The position numbers were made by a program, and so were the translations under genes. Below the pieces are notes generated by a model that worked only from the letters and a program-made list of their open reading frames with translations, searched no databases and had not been told where the DNA came from. DNA of 64,000 nucleotides from Stenotrophomonas indicatrix (GTDB lineage Bacteria > Pseudomonadota > Gammaproteobacteria > Xanthomonadales > Xanthomonadaceae), in assembly GCA_041545745.1 (NCBI GenBank), contig CP168152.1, positions 1,176,001 to 1,240,000 of the forward strand, read 5' to 3'. Positions 1-8,206 of this stretch are shown piece by piece (position 1 is the first letter of the stretch; every line of letters starts with the position of its first letter).

Positions 1-500
1 GGCGTGTCTTCGGTGTTGGGGCCGGTGTAGAGATTGCCGTGGCGGTCGGCGGCCTGCGCTGCCACCAGTGCCACGCGCGGGGTGAGGTCGATGAAGTAGC
101 GGCCGAACAGTTCCAGGTAGGTATGGATGGCGCCGATCTGGATGCGCCCTTCGGCCACCAGGTTGGCCAGCCGTACCGACTGCGGCCCGGAGAAGGAGAA
201 ATCCAGCCTGGAGGCGATGCCGCGCTCGAACACATCCAGGTGCGAGGGCAGCGACAGCACCGACTGCACCATGTGCAGGTCATGCACCCTTGCCGGATCG
301 AGGTCGGCCAGCGCTTGGGCGAGGAAATCGGCCTGCTTCTGGTTGTTGCCTTCCAGGCAGACCTTGTCGCCCGGTTCCAGCAGCGCGTGCAGCAGCTCGG
401 CGACATCGCCGGCGGCCACCTCGCGGCCCCTGGCCCATGGCGCGGCGCGTTCCAGCCGCGCCTGGCGGCCCCGCTCCAGCGTGTCCCAGCTCGGGTTCAT
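1..500 (-). CDS. mdcA: Malonate decarboxylase alpha subunit, 5' part only
   Basis: Acetyl/malonyl-ACP transferase subunit of cytoplasmic malonate decarboxylase, which turns malonate into acetate and CO2. Only the first 166 codons lie in the window; the gene runs off the left edge. It starts MNPSWDTLERGR and carries family-typical stretches such as LEGNNQKQADFLAQAL near residue 50 and GAIHTYLELFGRYFIDLTP near residue 125, as in CoA-transferase-like MdcA proteins. It should be the first gene of an mdc operon reading leftward, since an AT-rich perfect inverted repeat lies just upstream and no same-strand gene is close behind it. The identification is by recognition of the sequence; the rest of the operon cannot be seen. 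Confidence 0.9.
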   Translation of the reverse strand, partial: MNPSWDTLERGRQARLERAAPWARGREVAAGDVAELLHALLEPGDKVCLEGNNQKQADFLAQALADLDPARVHDLHMVQSVLSLPSHLDVFERGIASRLDFSFSGPQSVRLANLVAEGRIQIGAIHTYLELFGRYFIDLTPRVALVAAQAADRHGNLYTGPNTEDT

Positions 501-525
501 CGACGGACTTCCGAATGGCGTTGGA

Positions 526-544
526 ATAATTACGCCATAATTAT
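526..544. promoter_or_regulatory. Perfect inverted repeat upstream of mdcA, likely operator
   Basis: ATAATTA and TAATTAT flank a 5-base spacer, giving a perfect two-fold symmetric site 26 bases before the mdcA start codon. It stands out as AT-rich in GC-rich DNA. Malonate operons are known to be controlled by LysR (MdcR) or GntR (MdcY) regulators, so a dimeric operator is a sensible reading. The regulator itself is not in the window. Confidence 0.5.
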
Positions 545-568
545 GGAGGGGTGTGCAACCCGCAGCGC

Positions 569-600
569 AGCAAAGAAAAGGCCCGCGCGAAGGCGGGCCC
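569..600 (-). terminator. Rho-independent terminator of the TonB receptor gene
   Basis: Read on the minus strand, a 7-bp GC stem (GGCCCGC/GCGGGCC, loop of six bases) is followed by TTTTCTTT. It lies about 85 bases past the stop codon of the TonB-dependent receptor and before the mdcA operator, so it separates the two units. Confidence 0.75.
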
Positions 601-610
601 ATTCAGGTGG

Positions 611-666
611 GCCACGACCGTGGGTCGTGGCGGAGCGTCAGAAGCGTGCCGACCAACGGTCGGCAC
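611..666. repeat. Two small palindromes after the TonB receptor gene
   Basis: Bases 611-631 pair GCCACGACC with GGTCGTGGC, and 646-666 pair GTGCCGACC with GGTCGGCAC. The second is the same motif class as the palindromes at 39183-39278, so these are dispersed intergenic palindromes rather than unique sites. Confidence 0.6.
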
Positions 667-684
667 CCACCATTTCCGGGTTGC

Positions 685-2889
685 TCAGAACTTCCAGCGC
701 AGGCTGGCCGCCACGAAGCGCGGCTCGCCGTAGTTGTTGTAGTCCAGGTTGGCCCAGTAGGTCTTGTCCAGCGCGTTGCGCACGCTCAGCGTCGCCGTCC
801 AGTTGTCGCTGATGCGGTAGTTGGCGTTGAACTGCACCAGCGCATACGCGGGCTGGTTCACCGTCACTGTGGTGCTCACGCCCACCGGGTAGGGGATGTT
901 GTAGCCCTGCACCTTGCTCTGCCACTGCACGCCGGCACCCACGCTCAGGCGCTCCAGCGCGCCGCGCAGCTGCAGCTGGGTGTTGAGCTGCAGCAGGTCT
1001 TCGGCCGGGTTGGCGTACAGCAGGTCGGTGGCCGCACGGGTCACCTTGACGTGGGTATAGCCGGCATTGACCGTCCAGCCCGGCAGGATCTCGCCGTTGA
1101 TGTCCACTTCCCAGCCACGCGCCTTGGTGCCGTTGACGCCGATGTAGGCCGAGCTGCCGTCGCTGAGTGAGCCTTCCGGCACGCTCATGTCGCGCACCGC
1201 GTAGTTGTCCTGCTTGGCTTCGAACACCGCCGCGTTGGCGGTCAGGCGACCGTCGAACCATTGCGTCTTCAGGCCCGCTTCCAGGTTGGAGCCCTGCACC
1301 GGCGCCAGCAGGTTCTCGTTGCGGTCCTTGTAGTTCTGCGGGTTGAAGATCTCGGTGTAGCTGGCATAAGCCGCCACGTTCGGGGTGATGTCGTACACCA
1401 GGCCCACGTATGGGGTGACTTCATCGCTCACCTTGTACGCGCCGCTGGTAGCGGTGTAGCTGCCGGCGGCGTTGTAGGCACGGGTCTGGGTCTGCCAGCG
1501 GCTCAGGCGTGCGCCGGCAATCAGCGCCAGCGGATCGGCCAGGCGCAGGCGGGTGGCGAGGTAGAAACCGCTCTGCGTGGTCTTGGCCACGCGGCGTGCG
1601 CCGGTAAGGGTGTACGTCACTTCGGAGATGTCGCCATCCCAGGTATGCACGTTGGGGATGTAGTAGCAGCGCTCGCGGCCACACGTCGCCCAATCGCGCG
1701 GATAGTTCAGCGCAAGGGTGTTGGTGGTGCCTTCCAGGTCGGCCCATTGCGCGCCCACGGTCACGTCGTGCTCCTGGCCCCACAGGCTGAAGGTGCCGGT
1801 CAGGTAGGCGTCGACGTTGCGGCGGGTGTCTTCCGAATCGCCGGCGGCGGTGCGCAGGTAGATGCCCGCGCCGGTCACCGGGTCGGGATTGCCGGTGCCG
1901 TACAGGCGCATGTTCTGCACGTTGCCACGGGTGTAGGCGGTGTTGATCTTCAGCAGCCAGTTCTCACCGAAGCGCTGTTCCAGGTTGGCGAATACCGTGC
2001 TGGTCTCGCGCTGCCAGTAGCTCCACTTCGGTGCCAGGTTGGTCGAGCGCGGCAGATGGGCGAAGTTGCCCTGGCTGTCGAAGAACGGCACGGTGCCCCA
2101 GGTCGAACCCACCGGGTTGTTGTCCTGGGTCTGGTAGCCGACGGTCACCGTGGTGCTGTCGGTCACATCACCTTCCAACACGGCCATGCCGGCCATCTTG
2201 TTCTCTTTGTAGCGGTCGTAATAGAAATCGCGATCGGTGTAGGCGGCGACCACGCGGCTGCGGAAGCGGCCGTCGGCGGTCAGTGGTGCGGTCACGTCCG
2301 CCTCCATGCGGCGGTAGTCCCAGCTGCCGGCACTGACCGAGAACGAAGCGTCGAACTCCTTGCCCGGGCGCTTGCGCAGCAGGTTCACCGTGGCCGACGG
2401 CACACCCGCGCCGCTGAGCAGGCCGTTGGCGCCGCGGATCACTTCCACCCGGTCGTAGAAAGCGGTGTCGTATTCCTGGTTGGTCGAGCCGCTGTAGGTG
2501 GGAATGCCGTCCACCTGGAAATCGGTGATGGCAAAGCCGCGCGCGTAGTACAGCGGGCGCTGGGTGTCATAGAAGGACACGCTGACGCCGGTGACATAGC
2601 GCATCACATCGTTGAGGCTGAACAACGATTCGTCCTGCAGGCGCTGCAGGCCGATCACCGTGGACGACTGCGGCGTTTCCTGCAGGGTGATCGGCAGGCG
2701 GGTGGTGCTGGACGGCGGCGCGGACTGCTCGGCGCGCACGCTGACCCGATCCAGGGTCTTGGCGTCGGCCGCATCGGCAGCGGCATCAGCATCGGCAAAC
2801 GCCGACGGCGCAGCCAGGGTGAGGCAGGACAGCAGGGCAGCGGGCAGCAGCGCACGGCGGGGCAGGCGGGTACGGAGAGTCAGGGACAT
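685..2889 (-). CDS. TonB-dependent siderophore receptor (FpvA/FhuE-like)
   Basis: Outer-membrane receptor, 734 aa, expected to import a ferric siderophore using TonB energy. The chosen ATG at 2889 gives a clean signal peptide (MSLTLRTRLPRRALLPAALL then Ala-rich to about residue 32); the reading frame stays open further upstream but without a signal. The plug domain (about 60-190) has the siderophore-receptor signature ETPQSSTVIG, then DVMRYVTGVSV, YYARGF and RVEVIRGANGLLSG. The rest is a beta-barrel ending in SLRWKF, with the aromatic C-terminus expected for BAM-assembled barrels. A Fur-box-like sequence lies upstream, so iron repression is likely. The cognate siderophore cannot be told from the sequence, and no biosynthesis genes are adjacent. 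Confidence 0.9.
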   Translation of the reverse strand: MSLTLRTRLPRRALLPAALLSCLTLAAPSAFADADAAADAADAKTLDRVSVRAEQSAPPSSTTRLPITLQETPQSSTVIGLQRLQDESLFSLNDVMRYVTGVSVSFYDTQRPLYYARGFAITDFQVDGIPTYSGSTNQEYDTAFYDRVEVIRGANGLLSGAGVPSATVNLLRKRPGKEFDASFSVSAGSWDYRRMEADVTAPLTADGRFRSRVVAAYTDRDFYYDRYKENKMAGMAVLEGDVTDSTTVTVGYQTQDNNPVGSTWGTVPFFDSQGNFAHLPRSTNLAPKWSYWQRETSTVFANLEQRFGENWLLKINTAYTRGNVQNMRLYGTGNPDPVTGAGIYLRTAAGDSEDTRRNVDAYLTGTFSLWGQEHDVTVGAQWADLEGTTNTLALNYPRDWATCGRERCYYIPNVHTWDGDISEVTYTLTGARRVAKTTQSGFYLATRLRLADPLALIAGARLSRWQTQTRAYNAAGSYTATSGAYKVSDEVTPYVGLVYDITPNVAAYASYTEIFNPQNYKDRNENLLAPVQGSNLEAGLKTQWFDGRLTANAAVFEAKQDNYAVRDMSVPEGSLSDGSSAYIGVNGTKARGWEVDINGEILPGWTVNAGYTHVKVTRAATDLLYANPAEDLLQLNTQLQLRGALERLSVGAGVQWQSKVQGYNIPYPVGVSTTVTVNQPAYALVQFNANYRISDNWTATLSVRNALDKTYWANLDYNNYGEPRFVAASLRWKF

Positions 2890-3005
2890 GGCGGGCTCGA
2901 AGCGTGAAGGCGGGGAAGGGGCGGCAACAGTCGTCCAGCACCCGGGGCGGCGGCTTCGGGCACATCGGGTCCATCTGGGAGTGGCGCGGTCACTGCGCAG
3001 GATGC

Positions 3006-3027
3006 AAATGTAAATAATTCTTAACAA
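3006..3027 (-). promoter_or_regulatory. Putative Fur box of the TonB receptor
   Basis: The AT-rich stretch AAATGTAAATAATTCTTAAC resembles the classical Fur 19-mer core (AATGATAATNATTATCATT pattern) with several mismatches. It sits about 120 bases upstream of the receptor start, in an otherwise GC-rich leader, which fits an iron-repressed promoter region. Confidence 0.5.
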
Positions 3028-3083
3028 CATTACAATTCGCGCCGTTGCGCAGGGGTTTGTCGGCGCCTGGCAGGGGCTGAAGC

Positions 3084-3179
3084 GGGGTCGGATCCCGTTG
3101 CCCAAGCAACGGGCTCTGACTCCGCCCTCGGCGCTCAAGCGCGGGTCAGAGCCCTCCCGTGCGGGAGTGATCCGACCCT
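3084..3179. repeat. Two head-to-head copies of a GGGGTCRGAKCCC palindrome
   Basis: Bases 3084-3123 and 3143-3179 are two imperfect hairpins. One arm reads GGGGTCGGATCCC and the other, reverse-complemented, GGGTCAGAGCCC; the second copy is inverted relative to the first. The same family recurs at 22986, 25334, 25392, 26714, 50658 and 52738, always between genes. Confidence 0.8.
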
Positions 3180-3195
3180 CAACCGCACAAACGCA

Positions 3196-3219
3196 GACGG
3201 CCACCCGAAGGTGGCCGTC
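3196..3219. terminator. Strong hairpin after mqo
   Basis: A perfect 10-bp stem (GACGGCCACC/GGTGGCCGTC) with a CGAA/TTCG tetraloop lies 24 bases past the mqo stop. The following T-tract is poor, so it is a hairpin-type 3' end rather than a textbook intrinsic terminator. Confidence 0.6.
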
Positions 3220-3242
3220 GTATGCATACGCAAACCGCAGGC

Positions 3243-4940
3243 TTACAGCGCCTGCAGTTCCTCGTTGGCGTTGCGCTTTTCCTTGGCCGGCGCCGCGGCC
3301 GGCGCGACCGTCGGCGCCAGTGCCGGCGTCGTACCTGCTTCCGCCGGAACCTCCAGGTAGGGCAGGTGCAGGGTCTGGCTGGTCAGCGTGCGGATCTCGT
3401 TGGTCAGCGCGGCACTCTCGTTGAGCTTGCGGCCGTACGAGGGAACGATCTCGCGCAGGCGGGCTTCCCACCCGGCCTTCATCTGTTCCGGGAAGGCCTT
3501 GGCCATCAGGTCCAGCATGATCGGCGGCGAGGTCGAAGCGCCCGGCGAGGCACCCAGCAGCGCAGCGAGGGTGTGGTCCTTGTCGGTCACGATCTCGGTA
3601 CCGAACTGCAGCACCGCGCCCTTCAGCGGATCACGCTTGATGATCTGCACGCGCTGGCCAGCGGTGACCAGCTTCCAGTCGCCCGGCTTGGCATTGGGGA
3701 AGTACTTGACCAGTTCGGCCTGGCGATCAGCGTCGTTCAGGCGTGCCTGGCTCATCAGGTACTGCACCAGGTCCAGGTTGTCCTTGCCCACTTCCAGCAT
3801 CGGGCCGACGTTGTTGTGGTTGACCGACGAATACAGGTCCCACCACGAGCCGTGCTTGAGGAACTTGGTGCTGTACAGCGCGAACGGCCCGAACAGGACC
3901 ACCTGCTTGCCGTCCAGCTTGCGCGCGTCCAGGTGCGGCACAGACATCGGCGGCGAACCGGTTTCAGCCATGCCGTAGGCCTTCACGCCATGGCGCGAGG
4001 TCACGTCCTGGCCCTGGAAGGCGAGGAACTGGCCGCCCACCGGGAAGCCGGCGTAGTCCTTCGATTCGGGGATGCCCGACATCTGCAGCAGCTTCAGCGC
4101 GGCGCCACCGGCACCGATGAACACGAAGCGGGCGTGGGTGGTGGATTCGGTGCCGGCCTTAAGGTCCTTCACCGTCACGTTCCAGCTCTTGTCCGCGTTC
4201 TGCCGCAGCGCGCTGACCTCGTGGTTGAGGTGCAGGCCGAAGTTCGGGCTGTGCTGCAGGCCGGCGGTCAGCTGGCGGGTGATGACGCCGAAGTTGACGT
4301 CGGTGCCCAGCGGCATCCAGGTCGCTGCGACCTTCTGCTTCGGGTCGCGGCCTTCCATCAGCAGCGGCGCCCACTGCTTGATCTGCGCCGGGTCCTCGGA
4401 GTACTGCATGCCGTAGAACAGCGGGTTCTTCACCAGCGCCTGCTGGCGCTTGTGCAGGTAGGCGATGTTGTCATCGCCCCAGACGAAGCTCATGTGCGGG
4501 GTCGGGTTGATGAAGTCGCTGGGCTGGCTCAGCCGGCCTTCCTTCACCTGGTGCGACCAGAACTGGCGCGAGACCTCGAACGATTCGGCGATGCCGATCG
4601 CACGCTTGGTCTCGATGCTGCCATCGGGCAGTTCCGGGGTGTAGTTCAGTTCGGCGAATGCCGAGTGGCCGGTGCCGGCGTTGTTCCAGCCATCCGAGCT
4701 TTCACCGGCGACGCCGTCGAGGCGCTCGTAGACCTGGATGTTCCAGTCCGGCTGCAGTTCCTGCAGGTAGGTGGCCAGGGTGATGCTCATGATGCCGGCG
4801 CCGACCAGCACGACATCGACGGGCTTGTCGTTGCTCGCAGCGGGCACCGAGCGCTGGGTCAGCGGCCAGTACAGGAACAGTGCGGCGACCAGCAACAGCA
4901 GCACGAGCAGGGCGAGTAGGGCCTTGCCAAATTTCTTCAT
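3243..4940 (-). CDS. mqo: Malate:quinone oxidoreductase
   Basis: FAD enzyme of the inner membrane that oxidises malate to oxaloacetate and passes electrons to quinone, bypassing NAD malate dehydrogenase in the TCA cycle. At 565 aa it is slightly longer than usual. An N-terminal hydrophobic segment (about residues 5-25, [20 protein letters not shown]) is followed by the FAD-binding motif [19 protein letters not shown] (about 41-59). Family blocks [21 protein letters not shown], and the C-terminal GASPGAS and IVPSYGRKL are present. The last 45 residues form a Pro/Ala-rich then charged tail ending EELQAL. It appears monocistronic. Confidence 0.95.
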   Translation of the reverse strand: MKKFGKALLALLVLLLLVAALFLYWPLTQRSVPAASNDKPVDVVLVGAGIMSITLATYLQELQPDWNIQVYERLDGVAGESSDGWNNAGTGHSAFAELNYTPELPDGSIETKRAIGIAESFEVSRQFWSHQVKEGRLSQPSDFINPTPHMSFVWGDDNIAYLHKRQQALVKNPLFYGMQYSEDPAQIKQWAPLLMEGRDPKQKVAATWMPLGTDVNFGVITRQLTAGLQHSPNFGLHLNHEVSALRQNADKSWNVTVKDLKAGTESTTHARFVFIGAGGAALKLLQMSGIPESKDYAGFPVGGQFLAFQGQDVTSRHGVKAYGMAETGSPPMSVPHLDARKLDGKQVVLFGPFALYSTKFLKHGSWWDLYSSVNHNNVGPMLEVGKDNLDLVQYLMSQARLNDADRQAELVKYFPNAKPGDWKLVTAGQRVQIIKRDPLKGAVLQFGTEIVTDKDHTLAALLGASPGASTSPPIMLDLMAKAFPEQMKAGWEARLREIVPSYGRKLNESAALTNEIRTLTSQTLHLPYLEVPAEAGTTPALAPTVAPAAAPAKEKRNANEELQAL

Positions 4941-5101
4941 GGGGGCGGAATCGTTGGCGGGGGGAAGGGGTCAGGATGCGCAAGAAGCAGGGAAAGAGCG
5001 TGAAGAAACAACGCCTTGCAGCATTCCAGTGGCGATTTTAACCGCTTCTGGTCCGATTTTGATGCAACGCAGCATCCGGCCCGCGCGTTCAGCCCAGTTC
5101 C

Positions 5102-5125
5102 GGTAGCGCCGGGCCATGCCCGGCG
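5102..5125. repeat. GTAGCGCCGGGC-type REP palindrome
   Basis: A GTAG head followed by CGCCGGGCCATGCCCGGCG forms a short hairpin in the gap between mqo and the GNAT gene. A near copy is at 33618-33640 and a half copy at 52787. It belongs to the GTAG-headed repeats typical of Stenotrophomonas. Confidence 0.7.
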
Positions 5126-5145
5126 GCTTTTCCCGGCGCCGCGCG

Positions 5146-5592
5146 TCATGACAGCTCAAGAATCTCGTCACCGGCCTCGTCGATCTCGCCGGTCGCCTTC
5201 CAGCCCAGATGCCGATAGAAGCCATGGGAACGCGAGCGCGGGTCGGCCGAGCAGGCCAGGAACAGGCGGGTGTGGCCGGCATCGCGGGTCAGGCTGACCA
5301 CGTCCTGCAGCAGCTGCCGGCCGATGCCGCGGTTCTCGAATTCCGGCAGCAGGGCCAGCACCAGCACCTCGCCGCTTTCGCGGTCGGCGAAGCAGTAGCC
5401 GGCCATCCGCTCGCCCTCCCAGGCGACGCGACCAATTGAATCTCCACCGGCAATACCTGCGGCCCAGCTCTCCTTGGTGATGCCCAGTTCCGCCAGCTGC
5501 GCGGCGCTGAAGGCATTTTCGCGGGTGCGCCCGCGAAGGTCGATGCAGGCAGCAGCATCATCGGGAAGGGCGTCGCGGTAGTGGATCGTCAT
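5146..5592 (-). CDS. GNAT-family N-acetyltransferase
   Basis: 148-aa acetyl-CoA-dependent acetyltransferase of unknown substrate. The acetyl-CoA-binding segment is VLALLPEFENRGIGRQLLQD (about residues 78-97), with the Q/R-x-x-G-x-G/A pattern as RGIGRQL, and a C-terminal FYRHLGWKATGE strand-turn typical of the fold. The start at MTIHYRDALPDD was preferred over an upstream ATG because the extra 28 residues do not match the fold. It is a single gene between mqo and a small membrane protein. Confidence 0.8.
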   Translation of the reverse strand: MTIHYRDALPDDAAACIDLRGRTRENAFSAAQLAELGITKESWAAGIAGGDSIGRVAWEGERMAGYCFADRESGEVLVLALLPEFENRGIGRQLLQDVVSLTRDAGHTRLFLACSADPRSRSHGFYRHLGWKATGEIDEAGDEILELS

Positions 5593-5672
5593 CTGGGGAA
5601 ACCTGTGGTCGAACGGAATCGCGCGATTGTGGCCGGCCCGCATGGAGATTGGATGGAGGCGGGGAGCGGTCT

Positions 5673-6257
5673 TCATTCATTGCCGATGGTGAAGTACTCC
5701 GCCGCGAAGTAGCCCAGTTGATAGGCCAGCGTCGCTGCAGCCAGCACCAGCTGCGAACGCGTGCTGCGCAGGTGCCAGCCCAGTGCGGCGACGACGAGCA
5801 TCAGTGCCGTATGCAGTGGGTAGGCCTCGCCCAGCAGCCGCCATCGACTTCCCCCTTTGATCGCGGTGTCCACAAGATCCAGAAGCGTCAATATCGCGAT
5901 CACCCCGAAGATCCAGCGTCGACGCTGCATCAGGTAGTTGCCGTAACTTCCGTACTCGCGCAGGTCTTCGGGAAACAGCAGCGCGCACAGCAGGAACCAG
6001 GTCGCGCTGTAGGTGATCACGAACAGATAGGTTTCAAACGTCCAGCGGTGCACTTCAACCAGGCGGAACTCCCACCACCAGAAGGTCACCAGCGATACCA
6101 GCGTCCACATCACCCAGCACAGGTGCAGCGCCGAACAGCCACGCCGCTGCGGGTGTTCGATGATCTGCGCCAGCCCCTTCAGCAGGGTGGTGATGGACAG
6201 GCCGAGGATGATCCCCATCACCACGCGGATATGCAGGAATACCGGTTCGGTTTCCAT
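5673..6257 (-). CDS. Small integral membrane protein of unknown function
   Basis: 194 aa with about five predicted membrane spans (around residues 8-25, 45-60, 77-93, 114-132 and 145-185). The start METEPVFLHIRVVMG is supported by a purine-rich AGGGGGC just upstream; an in-frame ATG at 6326 would add residues encoded inside a repeat element. It contains a Trp-rich turn, WWWEFRLVEVHRW. I do not recognise a named family. The gene follows the argP-type gene on the same strand, but a terminator-like repeat stands between them. Confidence 0.65.
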   Translation of the reverse strand: METEPVFLHIRVVMGIILGLSITTLLKGLAQIIEHPQRRGCSALHLCWVMWTLVSLVTFWWWEFRLVEVHRWTFETYLFVITYSATWFLLCALLFPEDLREYGSYGNYLMQRRRWIFGVIAILTLLDLVDTAIKGGSRWRLLGEAYPLHTALMLVVAALGWHLRSTRSQLVLAAATLAYQLGYFAAEYFTIGNE

Positions 6258-6294
6258 CGGCCAGCCCCCTCGTCGGTTGCACCGATGCTTGCAT

Positions 6295-6361
6295 AAAAAG
6301 GCGGGAGAGGGGATCAAGTCGTTCATGCCACGACGGACTTGATCCCCTCCATCCCCTTTTT
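6295..6361. repeat. Long palindrome (GATCAAGTC class) acting as terminator of the LysR gene
   Basis: On the minus strand the element opens with AAAAAGGGGATGG directly behind the TGA of the LysR gene. It then pairs GGGGATCAAGTC with GACTTGATCCCC and closes with CCCGCCTTTTT. It is the same class as the element at 62964-63042. The T-rich end suggests it ends transcription of the LysR gene. Confidence 0.75.
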
Positions 6362-7266
6362 CAGCGCCTGCGCTGCACCAGCGCCGAGGCGGCGTCCAGC
6401 ACCGCCCGGGTCAGCAGCGCCATCGTCTGCACATCGCCCTTCCAGTGCTGCCAGTACAGCGGCACGTCTTCCCACGCGCGCTGCCGCACGTAGACCAGGC
6501 GCCCGGCATCCAGATGGCGCTTGACCAGCGGCAGCGGATTCATGGTCCAGCCCAGCCCGCCCAGATTGGCCTGCACGAACGCGCGGGTGGAGGGAATCCA
6601 CCACGTCGGCGCGGTGCTGGGCAGGTCGGCGCCGGCCATGCGCCGGGCAAAGCGTGACTGCATGTCGTCCTTGCGGTTGAACACCAGCACCGGTGCCTGC
6701 GCCAGCGCCTGTGCGGTCACGCCCTTGGCGAAGTGTTGCTCGCGGAACTCCGGCGTACAGGTGGCGGCGTAGCGGATGCTGCCCAGCGCGTGGATCTGGC
6801 AGCCCTGCACCGGCTCGTCCAGGGTGGTCACCGCCCCCAGCACGGTGCCCTGGCGCAGCAGTTCGACGGTGTGGTCCTGGTCCTCCACCCGCAGGTCCAG
6901 GGTGGTGCCGGTGCCCTGCGCGAACTGCTGGGCGGCCTGTGGGAACCAGGTCTCCAGGCTGTCGTGGTTCACCGCTACGGGGATGCTGGCCTGCGGCAGG
7001 TCCTCGTCGGCCAGGCCCATGCGGTGCAGCGCGTCGTGCTCCAGCAGGGCGGTCTGCTCGGCCAGCTGCACCAGCAACTGGCCCTCGGCAGTCGCGGTCG
7101 CAGGCGTGCCGCGCTTGACCAGCAGGCGGCCGATGCGGTCTTCCAGTGCCTTGACCCGCTGCGAGATGGCCGAGGGGGTGACGTTGAGCGACTGCGCGGC
7201 ACGGTCGAAGCTGCCTTCGCGGATCACCGCAGCCAGGGCCCGCAACTGGGCATGGTCGATGCGCAT
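6361..7266 (-). CDS. LysR-type regulator, ArgP/LysG-like
   Basis: 301-aa LysR regulator. The N-terminal winged HTH (about residues 3-60) reads DHAQLRALAAVIREGSFDRA and then SLNVTPSAISQRVKALEDR. The C-terminal half is a periplasmic-binding-like effector domain. It is divergent from a LysE/ArgO exporter with a 139-base gap, the classical argP-argO (lysG-lysE) arrangement, in which the regulator senses lysine or arginine and activates the exporter. The function is inferred from family and neighbour together. The stop codon directly abuts a palindromic repeat. Confidence 0.88.
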   Translation of the reverse strand: MRIDHAQLRALAAVIREGSFDRAAQSLNVTPSAISQRVKALEDRIGRLLVKRGTPATATAEGQLLVQLAEQTALLEHDALHRMGLADEDLPQASIPVAVNHDSLETWFPQAAQQFAQGTGTTLDLRVEDQDHTVELLRQGTVLGAVTTLDEPVQGCQIHALGSIRYAATCTPEFREQHFAKGVTAQALAQAPVLVFNRKDDMQSRFARRMAGADLPSTAPTWWIPSTRAFVQANLGGLGWTMNPLPLVKRHLDAGRLVYVRQRAWEDVPLYWQHWKGDVQTMALLTRAVLDAASALVQRRR

Positions 7267-7405
7267 GGAGATTAAGCTCCGCTAATGTTGGTTTAGTAAG
7301 TTTAGCTCGTCTTTTCTATGTTGCGGCGCGACAATGGCGCCCGTTCCGGTGCTGTCCGCCTTCGCGAGGCACCGCTCCCCCAAGCAAGACAAGGTAGTGA
7401 ATCCC

Positions 7406-8041
7406 ATGTTCTCGGTCATCTCCGCCAGCACCGGCCTTGGTGCCTGGTTCAGTGGTGCGGCTACCGGCATCGGCCTGTTTGCCGTGGTCGGCGCCCAGAG
7501 CGCCTTCATCCTGCGTCAGGGCATCCTGCGCAAGCACATCGTGCCGGTGGTCGCCACCTGTGCGGCCATCGATGCGATCTTCATCTTCGCCAGCGTGGCC
7601 GGCCTGCGCACGCTCACCACGGCGCTGCCGTGGCTGACCACCGCCGTCCTCTGGACCGGCGTGGCCTTCCTGGCCTGGTATGCGATGAAGTCGGCACGCC
7701 GTGCGATCGCCGGTGGCGGTGGCATGGGCGAAGCCGACAGCGATGACGGCAGCCGTCGTGCGGTGCTGATGGCGGCAGTCGGCTTCTCGCTGATCAATCC
7801 GCACTTCTGGCTGGACATGATGGTGATCGGCTCGATCGCCGAGAACTTCGGCAATGCACGCATGGCCTTCGCGGCCGGCGTGGTCACCGCCAGCTGCCTG
7901 TGGCTGACCGCGCAGGGTCTGGGCGCGCGCCTGCTGGCACCGCTGTTCACCAAGCCCAGCACCTGGCGCGTGCTTGACGGCACCATCGCGGTGATCCTCA
8001 GCATCCTGGCCCTCACTCTGGCGGTGCGCGGGGTCCATTGA
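7406..8041 (+). CDS. LysE/ArgO-family amino acid exporter
   Basis: 211-aa inner-membrane exporter of the LysE superfamily, expected to export lysine and/or arginine. The family motif GLFAVVGAQSAFILRQGILR (about residues 22-41) and the later GFSLINPHFWLD (about 134-145) are diagnostic; about six hydrophobic segments are visible. The ATG at 7406 follows AAGGTAG; the longer frame from 7334 would cover the leader. Control by the divergent ArgP-like regulator is expected. A strong terminator follows at 8095. Confidence 0.9.
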   Translation: MFSVISASTGLGAWFSGAATGIGLFAVVGAQSAFILRQGILRKHIVPVVATCAAIDAIFIFASVAGLRTLTTALPWLTTAVLWTGVAFLAWYAMKSARRAIAGGGGMGEADSDDGSRRAVLMAAVGFSLINPHFWLDMMVIGSIAENFGNARMAFAAGVVTASCLWLTAQGLGARLLAPLFTKPSTWRVLDGTIAVILSILALTLAVRGVH

Positions 8042-8094
8042 CCCGGCGCACGCCCCCCGAACCCACGTCCTTACTCTCTCTCCAAGGTAGTGGC

Positions 8095-8129
8095 AACGAC
8101 GGCACCGGCAACGGTGCCGTCGTTTTTTC
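8095..8129 (+). terminator. Rho-independent terminator of the LysE-type exporter
   Basis: A 12-bp stem (AACGACGGCACC with GGTGCCGTCGTT, loop GGCAAC) runs directly into a T-tract. It sits about 55 bases after the exporter stop codon. Confidence 0.9.
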
Positions 8130-8133
8130 TGCC

Positions 8134-8206
8134 CACTGGCGGCGCGGCCGCTGGCCTGCCTAGAATTGGCCAGCCGGGACAAGGCGTCCAGGCGTAAGGG
8201 GGAAGG
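8134..8206 (+). promoter_or_regulatory. Leader of S9 peptidase 1, duplicated upstream of S9 peptidase 2
   Basis: This segment and 10197-10270 are clearly homologous: both have CACTGGCGG, CCTGCCTAGAAT, a small GGAC-N5-GTCC hairpin and a GGGGGAAGG ribosome site joined to ATGCGCAGG. TAGAAT at 8161-8166 can serve as a -10 box. Retention of promoter, hairpin and ribosome site suggests that the duplication unit included the whole leader. Confidence 0.7.

Noticed and set aside
3222..4919. 565-codon plus-strand ORF opposite mqo
   Set aside because: Mirror of the mqo frame; mqo has full FAD and family motifs.
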